23,820 nucleotides of DNA from DATGMS01 sp040905145 (GTDB lineage: Bacteria > Bacteroidota > Bacteroidia > Cytophagales > Cyclobacteriaceae). Shown piece after piece: positions 1-7,760 of the stretch. Made by a program: the position numbers and the translations under genes. The notes under the pieces are model-generated. The model was not told the origin of the DNA. It ran no database searches and saw only the letters and a list, made by a program, of their open reading frames with translations. Location: NCBI GenBank assembly GCA_040905145.1, contig JBBDSC010000172.1, positions 1 to 23,820 on the forward strand, read 5' to 3'. Within the stretch, counting starts at the first letter, position 1. The number at the start of each line of letters is the position of its first letter.

Positions 1-22
1 TTTGAAAATCGAAGTAATCCAA

Positions 23-218
23 CTAAACTTTCCCCTTAAAAAACCTAAGAAGCTTTTTAAGTTGATCCTCTTCATAGGGTACATACCAGGAGTTGAGTTT
101 TTTGCTCCATCTACAGCCCGGAAAAGTTTTCACCAACTCCTTTAGCTCAAAGTCAGGGAAACACCAACCTGATGACCGGATCTTTTCCAAAAATATCATT
201 TAAAACAATGGTCTTCAT
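23..218 (-). pseudogene. Remnant of a tyrosine recombinase N-terminal region, frameshifted
   Basis: Two overlapping minus-strand frames join into one protein-like stretch. The first starts at an ATG at 218, reads MKTIVLNDIFGK and ends ...IRLVFP before a TGA. The second, open from an ATG at 199 to a TAG at 23-25, continues with DFELKELVKTFPGCRWSKK and then NSWYVPYEEDQLKKLL. The joined pattern (hydrophobic-FP-D-x-EL, then PGxRWS, then WYVPY) is how the N-terminal region of many Bacteroidota tyrosine recombinases looks, just before the core-binding domain. Nothing of the SAM-like or catalytic domains follows, so this would be a dead fragment. The shift lies near base 153. A HARP-like helicase accessory domain has a similar pattern and is an alternative. 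The family call is from memory of the motif only. Confidence 0.45.
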
Positions 219-285
219 TTATTAAAAACATGTCGGCAATGTTCTTCCTATTCTTTTAAAACAATCAGTAGAATGGATCCATATT

Positions 286-1212
286 TTATGCTCCGGCAGA
301 TAATAAGCTTAAAATGTTTTCGGTCTCATCTATTTTTACGAACAATGCACTGTCAGCCTGGTTGCGAAAATCGTCCACTCGATCTAAAACTTCTCCCAAT
401 TGATTCTTGGGGATCAAACTGTTCCTAGCCAAGGTATCGTACCCGGTAAGAATGGAATATTTGGTAAACAACTGGCCTGCCTGGGGAGCTATTTTATTGA
501 GAATGATCCAATCCTCCTTTGCAGGTCGTAACTGCACCGCATAGGCGATGGCCAACAACATCCCTTCGGAGGAATGTTCCTTTAGGAGCTCTCCCTTGGA
601 CAAACGGTTCCTAATGATGATCTCCCCCATTTTCCTGCCCAGTTCGGCTTTCAATTTAAGTCTTTGGACATAATCAGCAACACTTGTCTTTTCAGAATAA
701 GAACCGGCCAAGGCTATTAATAGCTCTTTGGATTGCCCCTTATCCGTTTCAAAAACCGTTACCTCTGTATTTTTGATGTCTACCGCTAATTTGACGTCTT
801 CGATGCGTTCCTTTGTGGAGAGAAGCTCCCGTTGGGTAATTTCTGATTTTTGCTTGCTTTCCAGGGCCGCCTTTTCGGCTCTGTTGGCAGCTTCCAGAAT
901 TTTGTCCCCAATGGTTGAAATAAACCGTCTTGAAAAGATGGCTGCCACTAGGCAAAAACCTGCAAAGACCAAATAATCCAGGTTCTCCGAACTGCTGATG
1001 ATATTGCTTGAAATCATTTTTAAAAACAAGGGGATCAGAAAGGCCGCACCTATTCCCAATAAAATATATTTAAATTTGCCCCTTTTGTTTTTTTGCTCAT
1101 TGGCCAAAGTGTCAAAATCATTGAGGTAGTTCAGATACCCCCCAAATGCTCCGTTAACCAGCATGATGGTCAGGAGGATTAATAAATGAACATCTAAGTT
1201 AAAGCCTTGCAT
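286..1212 (-). CDS. Three-TM membrane protein with coiled coil and soluble C-terminal domain (YLATT-like?)
   Basis: A 308-residue protein. Three hydrophobic segments lie near residues 9-30, 49-67 and 79-95. A charged, Ala/Glu/Lys-rich helix that looks like a coiled coil follows (about 100-150), and then a soluble, mostly helical domain to the end. The first membrane segment has the motif GAFGGYLNYL. This layout resembles the 'YEATS-like-associating three TM' (YLATT) module described in bacterial conflict and signalling systems; that match is from memory and weak. No enzymatic motif is visible. It stands alone and is transcribed divergently from the acylphosphatase gene. The start ATG directly precedes the first membrane segment and no better upstream start is seen. 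Confidence 0.8.
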   Translation of the reverse strand: MQGFNLDVHLLILLTIMLVNGAFGGYLNYLNDFDTLANEQKNKRGKFKYILLGIGAAFLIPLFLKMISSNIISSSENLDYLVFAGFCLVAAIFSRRFISTIGDKILEAANRAEKAALESKQKSEITQRELLSTKERIEDVKLAVDIKNTEVTVFETDKGQSKELLIALAGSYSEKTSVADYVQRLKLKAELGRKMGEIIIRNRLSKGELLKEHSSEGMLLAIAYAVQLRPAKEDWIILNKIAPQAGQLFTKYSILTGYDTLARNSLIPKNQLGEVLDRVDDFRNQADSALFVKIDETENILSLLSAGA

Positions 1213-1318
1213 TTTTTTGGAATTAAATGATATAACATGTAATTACCTCAATATATTATTAATAAACAAAGCATATAATTGGTCTCTTCCGCCAATTTTA
1301 ACCTATTAAACAGTCCAT

Positions 1319-1344
1319 TTGTTAGGGAGAACACCTTATATTTG
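1319..1344 (+). promoter_or_regulatory. Putative Bacteroidota promoter of the acylphosphatase gene
   Basis: The sequence TATATTTG at 1337-1344 matches the Bacteroidota -7 consensus TAnnTTTG exactly. A TTG at 1319-1321 could serve as the -33 element, though its 15-base spacing is shorter than the usual 19-21. Transcription would start near 1351, about 43 bases before the ATG at 1394. Confidence 0.45.
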
Positions 1345-1393
1345 TTGTGGGGCATAAAGAAATATAGATACCGGTGCTGAAATATCTATAACT

Positions 1394-1660
1394 ATGAACA
1401 AACAAATAAAAATAACCGGCAAGGTACAGGGGGTATTTTTTAGAAAAAGAACCCAGGAAAAAGCCCGGGAACTGGATATCAAAGGATGGGTAAGAAATGA
1501 ACCCGATGGCTCCGTCTTAGCAGAAATAGAAGGAAATCAGCAGGCTTTGACCGTGATGGAAGCTTGGCTAAAAATAGGCCCGGAACGCGCAAAGGTAGAG
1601 AATCTAATCATTCAAATGGGGGAAGAAAAAGGATATCGGGATTTTGAAATAAAAAAATAA
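1394..1660 (+). CDS. acyP: Acylphosphatase
   Basis: An 88-residue cytosolic enzyme that hydrolyses acyl phosphates such as carbamoyl phosphate and 1,3-bisphosphoglycerate to a carboxylate and phosphate. The whole small ferredoxin-like fold is present. The phosphate-binding loop is VQGVFFRKRT (residues 11-20), with the catalytic arginine at R17. The second motif GWVRNEPDGSV (31-41) holds the catalytic asparagine N35. The C-terminal YRDFEI strand is typical, and the length is normal for the family. It is a single-gene unit with a candidate promoter directly upstream; nothing nearby suggests a specific substrate. Confidence 0.95.
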   Translation: MNKQIKITGKVQGVFFRKRTQEKARELDIKGWVRNEPDGSVLAEIEGNQQALTVMEAWLKIGPERAKVENLIIQMGEEKGYRDFEIKK

Positions 1661-1782
1661 GAGGGGAGATTGAAGGTGAAAACCGTAAGTGTGAAGATCG
1701 AGTTGGTACAAGAGACCGGGGATGGAAGACCGAAGTGGAGAGTTCCTTGAGACGAAGACCGGAAGGGGGTGGGAAGACCTTG
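1661..1782. repeat. Degenerate purine-rich short tandem repeats, about 7-bp period
   Basis: The stretch right after the acylphosphatase stop codon is purine-rich on the plus strand and built from variants of one short word. GAAGACC occurs at 1725, 1754 and 1773, with related forms GAGACCG (1712) and GAAGATC (1693). Much of it can be cut into 7-base words by eye, with slips. No reading frame there looks coding. It resembles three other tracts in this window. Confidence 0.5.
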
Positions 1783-1961
1783 TACTTAGACATTATCCCA
1801 CCGATTACCGATTTACCTGGGGCGTTTAAGAAATGAGCCAAGAATAAACAAAAAAAAACTGTCAACTAATTCCAGGGCGTGACATTTTTGGGCGATATTA
1901 CCACAGTAAATGCTTTTCATTGTTAGCATAAAGCCTTATTTTGCAGCTATATATTCTGAAA

Positions 1962-2459
1962 ATGCTTCAAAAACTGTTTCCCTTAGATAAAAACTACATT
2001 TTCCGACAGGCCCAATCCACTTTGGAAGAAGCCATGTTGGAAGTAATGGTGGAAGAATTGAAAGGGGCCTATACTTTATGGTATAATCCCTTGGAACTGA
2101 TGGACGATACCTATGCTCAGATCCAGGGCAATAAAGAATTCCCTACTGATAGGATCAAAATCATTTATGCCCAACTGTGTGGAATCTATAGGTACCAATA
2201 TGCCAGCAACCAGCTGGAATTCTTATTTGATGGACGTAGTCATTTGGAAAAGTACCAGGAAGATTGGTCCAGACTATTTGTACAGTGGCTAAGGGAGCTG
2301 GGCAGGCACGAGACGTATGTGAAGACCATGCTCCGCATGACCTTGCTCTATGATACTAAAAGCAGGGCGGAGTTTGCAGAAAACCGCTGTAAAAGCTTTA
2401 TAAACGAATATTTTGGCATAAGAATCATTAAGAGGAAAGGCCTGTTAAAAATAGCTTAG
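1962..2459 (+). CDS. Conserved-looking hypothetical protein, 165 aa
   Basis: I do not recognise this protein. It is cytosolic by appearance, predicted mostly helical, rich in aromatic and charged residues, and has no signal peptide or membrane segment. A WYNPLELMDD-like segment lies near residues 40-50 and an arginine/lysine-rich end (RIIKRKGLLKIA) closes it. I prefer the ATG at 1962 (MLQKLFPLDKNYIF) over the in-frame TTG at 1941, because ATG is the usual start and the added residues look unremarkable. The gene stands alone, follows a repeat-rich gap, and converges with the M14 peptidase gene. Confidence 0.75.
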   Translation: MLQKLFPLDKNYIFRQAQSTLEEAMLEVMVEELKGAYTLWYNPLELMDDTYAQIQGNKEFPTDRIKIIYAQLCGIYRYQYASNQLEFLFDGRSHLEKYQEDWSRLFVQWLRELGRHETYVKTMLRMTLLYDTKSRAEFAENRCKSFINEYFGIRIIKRKGLLKIA

Positions 2460-2489
2460 GGGTAGGATTGGACCTAAGAAGGAAGTTAT

Positions 2490-2550
2490 CTTCATGGCTC
2501 AAATCCATGTCTTGATACTTGTCCCTAATCTCAACTTGATACTTCCTACT
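2490..2550. repeat. Degenerate pyrimidine-rich short repeats between convergent genes
   Basis: The word CTTGATACTT occurs at 2511-2520 and again at 2535-2544, embedded in related pyrimidine-rich words (for example CTTGTCC, CTAATCT, CTTCCTA). These words read as about 7 bases long. The stretch fills the gap between two convergent genes and shows no reading frame or clear terminator. Confidence 0.45.
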
Positions 2551-2554
2551 CAAA

Positions 2555-5107
2555 TTACTTCGCAGAAACTCCACTGATCGTCTGTCCAAAGAAAATCCCA
2601 TTTATAAAAAGCTTATTGGTACCGAACCAGAATGCACGAAAATTGGGATTATCTACATACCCAATTACCTTCCCTTTTCCTAATTCTGAAACTCGGATGG
2701 CCCCGGAATTCTCAATTTGCTGAAGGTTGAATGGATAAATATAACCACTCGCCAAGGGATCTTCGGTATAAAGCATGGGATTGGCATAAGGGTTATCTGA
2801 TGGCTCCAAAAATTGATTGCCCACCCTAAAGGTAAACAGGTCCGGACTGGAATAACCATAACCAATGGGGTGTGTAATATCCAACTTAACTTTAAATATA
2901 GCTCCCCCTGTCACTTTTGATCCTTTTTCCATAGGGAAATTTGCATAACTTTTCTGTACAGTGCTTGTGTCTGGTTCACTCCCGGTTTTGAAGGTAAAGT
3001 CCGCTATTTCATTTTGCGCCAGCCAATTCATGGCACCCCCGCGGGCAATCATCGTTCCTCCGGAACGCACCCATGATTTTAACTTTTCAGCCACATTTTC
3101 TTCCCATTCGCTGTAACTTCCATTGGGCATGATGATAACATTGTACCTTTCCAGTCCCACATTCTTGAACCGGTCCACTGATAGCAGGGTAATGGGCATT
3201 TCATACCGTTGATCCAATAAATGCCAAACCTCACCGGCTTCATTGCTATGCACACTACCTTCTACCAACAATGCGATCGAGGGCTTTTCCAACACCTCCA
3301 TACTGGGAGAACCCAAGTTTACGCCGCGGGTATATCCTGTGGGCAATGCATGAATGGTAATCCCTGAATTGAGGGCGACTTCCTCTAAGGTCCTATACAA
3401 TTCCTGATCGGTATCATCGGATTGCCCTTTTACCACTACAATGCTCCCCCTCCTGAATGTGGTGCCGGATTCGGTTTGAAATGGCTCATGGCTTACCCTT
3501 ACCAGGTATCCTTTATCCATCAGTTTATAGGCCGCTTTTGGAGCATAATATTCATTCCATTCAAAGGCATAACTATAGGATCCTTCAGATCCGATCAGCT
3601 CTCCTTTAGGCAATTCCAGGGGTCGCATCACTTCCTCCACTCCAGCAAGATTGAGTATTTTGCTGTTTAGTCCCATGTAATCCATATTAAAAGCCATAGG
3701 AAGCGTCCAGGCAGACACATCATAAAAGAGACTGTCCTCAAATTCTACCCTGGCTTCAAACATCCCTTTTATCAAACGGTATTGAGGTTGGTTCAGCGGA
3801 ACAATGTAGGATTTTTCTGCTTCAAACTCCACCCCATTTAGAGTAACATCTTCCTCCAGGCTGAAAAGTTGGATGTCATGTTTTAAGATAAGGTCGGCCA
3901 GGTGGAATACTTTGGCACCATCATCTTTCGCTCCGAAAATAAAAGCACTGTTCGAATCTACGTCGGCTTCTGCCATGGCTTCTTTGTAGAAATCCCGCAT
4001 ATACTGGTTCATTTCTACCCTCATGTCACTGGCAGCTTCAAAAGATGAAAGGGCTGTGGTTAACTGATTCTTAATGGTAAAAGGAAAGGTCAAAATCCCC
4101 ATAGGAGTTTCCTGAAGATGACCTCTAGAGGATGCCTGTTCAAACAAAATACCTACAGCACCCTGAACATCAGGATAAGTCGACCCTTTTCCATAATAAA
4201 AATCATCGTATCTTTCCTTTGTAAAATATAATGAACCAATCCTATCCAAATGCTTGGCATGATAGGTGGCTATCTTTTCGGTGAGCTCAAAATTTTTCTT
4301 TGGGGTCAGGGGATGATTTCTACTTGGAATTCCCGGTTGAAAGAAAAAAGTACTATGGGTTTCCATTTCATGGAAATCAAGAACAATATTTGGCTTCCAT
4401 TCCTGAATTTTGGCTATCCGTCCAATTGATTCAGGATGTTGTACCGATAGCCAATCCCTGTTTAAGTCAAACCAATAGTGGTTGGTCCGTCCGCTGGGCC
4501 AAGCTTCGTTCAATTCCCTGTTATTGGGATCACCGTTCATATGATAACTTTTATGGGAATTCACCCAAGAAGCAAACCGATTGATACCATCCGGGTTGAT
4601 CGCCGGATCAAATAACAAGATCATGTTTTCCAGATCCGCTTCAATTTCATTGGCCGCAGCAAAATGATAAGCAGACAATAGGGAGGAATTTACCCCACTG
4701 GCTTCATTGCCATGTACAGAATATCCCATATACATCACTATTGGCATCTCTTCTATTGAAACCGCAGCTTGTGCATCTCTTAAATTGCTTCTTTCCGCTT
4801 TTATTTGCTCAATATCAGAGAAATTTCCTGGAGCGGTTATGGTCAATAGTAGTAAAGGACGCTGTTCATAACTCCTACCGTATTCTTCAATTTGGATTCT
4901 ATCTGAAGCTGCTGCCAAAGCTTTCATGTACATTACCACTTGGTCATGAGTAACATGCCACTCACCCACTTGATAACCTAAAACAGATGCAGGGGTAGGG
5001 ATAGCCGGATTATAAGTATAACCTTCCGGAAGGTAATAATCAAGATCTACCTGTGCAGTAGCAGTAAAAACTAGCAAGCCTAGTATAACAGTAAACAATC
5101 GTTTCAT
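2555..5107 (-). CDS. Secreted M14-family zinc carboxypeptidase
   Basis: An 850-residue exported metallopeptidase. Residues 1-18 (MKRLFTVILGLLVFTATA) form a signal peptide ending AxA-Q. The M14 catalytic domain spans roughly 40-370. Zinc ligands are H132 and E135 in VHGNEASG and H246 in DFHEM. NRDW (216-219) supplies the substrate-binding arginine and FEQASSRG holds the catalytic glutamate E323. The remaining half carries a region around 590-690 (SGGTMIARGGAMNWL) that recalls class I glutamine-amidotransferase-like folds, as seen in large Bacteroidota M14 proteins. The enzyme probably trims peptides outside the inner membrane; its substrate is unknown. It is a single gene, 86 bases downstream of the SDR gene in the same direction. 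Confidence 0.9.
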   Translation of the reverse strand: MKRLFTVILGLLVFTATAQVDLDYYLPEGYTYNPAIPTPASVLGYQVGEWHVTHDQVVMYMKALAAASDRIQIEEYGRSYEQRPLLLLTITAPGNFSDIEQIKAERSNLRDAQAAVSIEEMPIVMYMGYSVHGNEASGVNSSLLSAYHFAAANEIEADLENMILLFDPAINPDGINRFASWVNSHKSYHMNGDPNNRELNEAWPSGRTNHYWFDLNRDWLSVQHPESIGRIAKIQEWKPNIVLDFHEMETHSTFFFQPGIPSRNHPLTPKKNFELTEKIATYHAKHLDRIGSLYFTKERYDDFYYGKGSTYPDVQGAVGILFEQASSRGHLQETPMGILTFPFTIKNQLTTALSSFEAASDMRVEMNQYMRDFYKEAMAEADVDSNSAFIFGAKDDGAKVFHLADLILKHDIQLFSLEEDVTLNGVEFEAEKSYIVPLNQPQYRLIKGMFEARVEFEDSLFYDVSAWTLPMAFNMDYMGLNSKILNLAGVEEVMRPLELPKGELIGSEGSYSYAFEWNEYYAPKAAYKLMDKGYLVRVSHEPFQTESGTTFRRGSIVVVKGQSDDTDQELYRTLEEVALNSGITIHALPTGYTRGVNLGSPSMEVLEKPSIALLVEGSVHSNEAGEVWHLLDQRYEMPITLLSVDRFKNVGLERYNVIIMPNGSYSEWEENVAEKLKSWVRSGGTMIARGGAMNWLAQNEIADFTFKTGSEPDTSTVQKSYANFPMEKGSKVTGGAIFKVKLDITHPIGYGYSSPDLFTFRVGNQFLEPSDNPYANPMLYTEDPLASGYIYPFNLQQIENSGAIRVSELGKGKVIGYVDNPNFRAFWFGTNKLFINGIFFGQTISGVSAK

Positions 5108-5125
5108 TCTATCCTTTTTGATAAT

Positions 5126-5146
5126 CTTTGCAAATTTGGTGCAAAG
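5126..5146. promoter_or_regulatory. Inverted repeat upstream of the M14 peptidase gene
   Basis: CTTTGC at 5126-5131 and GCAAAG at 5141-5146 form a perfect 6-bp inverted repeat with a 9-base AT-rich centre. It begins 19 bases before the peptidase start codon. The position fits an operator or leader hairpin; nothing identifies a regulator. Confidence 0.3.
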
Positions 5147-5193
5147 CTTGTCAATTATTCCAAATAAATCAATATAATTCGTCTAAACGATAT

Positions 5194-6093
5194 TTAACGT
5201 TTCTTATAGATATCCTGTAATGCTTCCTCTACAAAAGGGAACTTAAATTTAAATCCGGATTCCTGGATCTTTGCGGAAGAAACTTTACTCCCTCCGGTGA
5301 CTATATTGGCCATTTCTCCTAAAACTGTTTTCAAAACAAAGGAAGGAACAGGAATTCCAACAAAAGGCTTTCCTTTTTCCTTCGCAGCTATTTTGGTAAA
5401 AGTCTTATTGAGCACCGGATGAGGTGCTACTGCATTATAAATCCCTGATATTCCTTCATGGGTCAATGCATGAATATACATCATTGCCAGATCATTTATA
5501 TGAATCCAACTCATGTATTGGTTGCCACTACCTAATGGGGCTGCTATGGGAGGCTTCATCATTTTGGCCAATGCCCCCTCCTTCTTGTCAAGAACTGCTC
5601 CTGTTCTCAGCACGACCGTTCTGATACCCAAGGTTTGTATTTTAAGCACTTCTTCCTCCCACTTTATTACCGTTTCAGCCAAAAAATCATCCCCCGGAGA
5701 ACTTTGCTCATCCAAAAGGTTTGACCCTGAATTAAAACCGTAATAATTCACTCCACTGGCAGAAATAAATGTCTGTGGCATTTGTTCACACTTCTGAATA
5801 TTTTGATATAATAATCGGGCAGAAAGAGTCCTGCTTTCAAGAATTTCTTTTTTTCTCTCGTCTGTCCAGCGTTTATCGGCTATACCGGCACCCGCAAGAT
5901 GTATAACCGCATCACACCAATTCAGTGCCTTTTGATCTATGGTTTGGTTTTTTATATCCCAGCCAAAGGATTTTTGTTTTTTTTTCTTTGGCTTTCTGCT
6001 TAGCCAAGCCACCTTAAAGCCTTTTTTTTCCAAATAAGAAGTCAATTTATTGCCTATCAAACCTGATCCACCTGTTATCAAAATCTTTTTCAT
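5194..6093 (-). CDS. TIGR01777-family NAD(P)-binding SDR/epimerase-like protein (YfcH type)
   Basis: A 299-residue cytosolic Rossmann-fold protein of the extended short-chain dehydrogenase/epimerase superfamily. The nucleotide-binding motif GGSGLIG is at residues 8-14, VIHLAGAG at 63-70, and the active-site region SASGVNYYG at 111-119. The C-terminal part (APHPVLNKTFTK and onward) is characteristic of the TIGR01777 family, which includes E. coli YfcH. The reaction is not established for this family. The length is standard (about 300). A run of lysines at 34-41 corresponds to a poly-A-rich stretch and is an indel-prone spot, but the frame is intact. Confidence 0.9.
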   Translation of the reverse strand: MKKILITGGSGLIGNKLTSYLEKKGFKVAWLSRKPKKKKQKSFGWDIKNQTIDQKALNWCDAVIHLAGAGIADKRWTDERKKEILESRTLSARLLYQNIQKCEQMPQTFISASGVNYYGFNSGSNLLDEQSSPGDDFLAETVIKWEEEVLKIQTLGIRTVVLRTGAVLDKKEGALAKMMKPPIAAPLGSGNQYMSWIHINDLAMMYIHALTHEGISGIYNAVAPHPVLNKTFTKIAAKEKGKPFVGIPVPSFVLKTVLGEMANIVTGGSKVSSAKIQESGFKFKFPFVEEALQDIYKKR

Positions 6094-6177
6094 GGTTTCT
6101 GAGGGTTATATTTATAAGAAAACCAACCATAAGCTTGCCAAAGAGACCATGTGGAAAGATTATATTAAAAATAGTAT

Positions 6178-6185
6178 CAAATATA
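6178..6185 (-). promoter_or_regulatory. Putative -7 element of the SDR gene
   Basis: On the minus strand this reads TATATTTG, an exact TAnnTTTG match, about 85 bases before the start codon at 6093. I found no convincing -33 TTG at the usual distance. Confidence 0.35.
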
Positions 6186-6222
6186 TCAATATCATTTACT
6201 TGATCCTCTTTCTGATTTCTCC

Positions 6223-7308
6223 CTAATCTATATTCTCCTGCTTAGGGTCTGCCTTTTCAATCTTTTCATCCGCCCTCTCTTTCTCTTCCTGATCCGCTTC
6301 ATCAGGCCCTTCCTGAACTTGCTTTGCCCTAGGCTCCAAATGTAAGACGATATGCATAGGAAAATGGTCGGACCCAATGTTCCTTAGGCGCCTAATGGAT
6401 TTTACCATAAAGTCCTTGGAGTGAAAAATGTGATCCAATGGCCATCTAAATAAAATGAACCCTGCATGAAAGGTATTGAAAAAGCCTCTACCTATTCTTG
6501 GATCCAGCAGCCCACTTAACTCTTGAAATAGTTTAGTAGTCCTGGACCATGCGACATCATTCAAGTCTCCAAAAACCAGAACAGGGCCTTTTTCTGCATC
6601 AATGCTTTTTCCTACCACCAGTAATTCTGCGTCCCGGTCCGTGGAGGTATCAGTTTCCGTTGGGCTGGGAGGCATGGGGTGCAGGCAATGGATCTCTACT
6701 TTATCCCCAGAATTCAAAATAACATCTCCATGAATAGAAGGAATATCATCCGATATCAAAAACATCACCTCCATATCCTTAAGCTCCAATTTAGAATACA
6801 AATGCATCCCGTAAAAATTGTCCAAAGGAACTTTGACGGTATATCTATATTTCTCCTCCAGTACTTCCAGCTCTTTTTCCCATCTGCTGTCAGTCTCCAG
6901 TGTCAATAAAATATCAGGATTGTTTTCCTTTACCAACTGAATGACCTTATTGGTCTTCCTGTTAGTGGTCAGAACATTGCTTATCAATAGGGAAAGCGTT
7001 TTATCCTCGCTGCCCTTATAATCCAATACTTGTTTCTTGGCCAGGAAAGTGTATGGGAAGATTTTCAAAAGCTGATAACCTAGGCTGATCAAGAGCAAAC
7101 CCAACAATACCCCCTGCCACAGCACCAAATGGTTGAATTGAACCAATAACATCGCCATAGCGGCCAAGGTTATAAAAGTTATCTGCAACCGGGGAAAATC
7201 AAACATCCTTATCCACCAATCATCCCATCTGATCAATGAAGCAATGGTGGCGGTGATAGATACCAAGGCCAATAAACCGCTTATAATATTAAGGCCGCCA
7301 TCAATCAT
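6223..7308 (-). CDS. Membrane-anchored endonuclease/exonuclease/phosphatase family protein
   Basis: A 361-residue protein with two or three N-terminal membrane segments (about residues 5-25, 43-60 and 63-82), followed by an endonuclease/exonuclease/phosphatase (EEP) domain. The EEP catalytic signature is present: ISNV near 109-112, TLETDS with the metal-binding glutamate near 138, GDLND near 247-251, and the terminal SDHFP near 313-317. The substrate (nucleic acid, phospholipid or other phosphodiester) cannot be told. The tail after 330 is very acidic and basic (EEKERADEKIEKADPK). I chose the ATG at 7308, which overlaps the end of the upstream small gene by 8 bases in ATGATTGA, instead of the ATG at 7332, which would add eight residues. 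The overlap suggests translational coupling. Confidence 0.85.
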   Translation of the reverse strand: MIDGGLNIISGLLALVSITATIASLIRWDDWWIRMFDFPRLQITFITLAAMAMLLVQFNHLVLWQGVLLGLLLISLGYQLLKIFPYTFLAKKQVLDYKGSEDKTLSLLISNVLTTNRKTNKVIQLVKENNPDILLTLETDSRWEKELEVLEEKYRYTVKVPLDNFYGMHLYSKLELKDMEVMFLISDDIPSIHGDVILNSGDKVEIHCLHPMPPSPTETDTSTDRDAELLVVGKSIDAEKGPVLVFGDLNDVAWSRTTKLFQELSGLLDPRIGRGFFNTFHAGFILFRWPLDHIFHSKDFMVKSIRRLRNIGSDHFPMHIVLHLEPRAKQVQEGPDEADQEEKERADEKIEKADPKQENID

Positions 7309-7462
7309 CTTTGGCGATAATCCACACCGCATGAACGATTCCCGGAATAAAACCCAATAAGGTCAACAAAACATTGATCCAAAAAGACTTTCCGAGCCCC
7401 ACGGTGAGGAATACCCCAAGCGGAGGTATAATGATAGCGAATATAATCTTTAAAATACTCAT
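7301..7462 (-). CDS. YqaE/Pmp3-family small hydrophobic membrane protein
   Basis: A 53-residue protein starting MSILKIIFAIIIPPLGVFL and ending HAVWIIAKDD. Two membrane segments are separated by a short GLGKSFWIN loop. The PPLGVFL and LLTLLGFIPGIVHA motifs are hallmarks of the Pmp3/YqaE (UPF0057) family, proteins linked to membrane potential and salt or stress tolerance in other organisms. It is the first gene of a two-gene unit, and its stop codon overlaps the start of the EEP-family gene. Confidence 0.9.
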   Translation of the reverse strand: MSILKIIFAIIIPPLGVFLTVGLGKSFWINVLLTLLGFIPGIVHAVWIIAKDD

Positions 7463-7702
7463 GCTTATGGTTTAAAATTTAATTGAGAAATTATCGAGGA
7501 CCAGGTAGGAGTTTTCCCTTTATATTGAGAAATTCGACCTTAAAATCCTTTTCGGATATAATATAGCAGTTTTGTGTGAAGGTTCAAAAATTCACGGATT
7601 TGCCTGCCACCTTTTTAGCTGAGATTACAAGACCTTTACAAAACGCAGTTGGGAAGAAAATTATTGTCGGGAAAAATAAGAACAAATGAAGCTGTTCAAG
7701 GT

Positions 7703-7735
7703 CAAAAATAAATCCCCGCCCAGTTGGGCGGGGAT
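7703..7735 (-). terminator. Rho-independent terminator of htpG
   Basis: ATCCCCGCCC (7712-7721) and GGGCGGGGAT (7726-7735) form a perfect 10-bp stem with a 4-base loop. On the minus strand the stem is followed by TTTATTTTT. It lies 26 bases past the htpG stop codon. The rest of the gap from 7463 to 7702 holds no gene or strong motif that I can see. Confidence 0.9.
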
Positions 7736-7760
7736 CATGCAAACATTTCCTGCCGAACTT

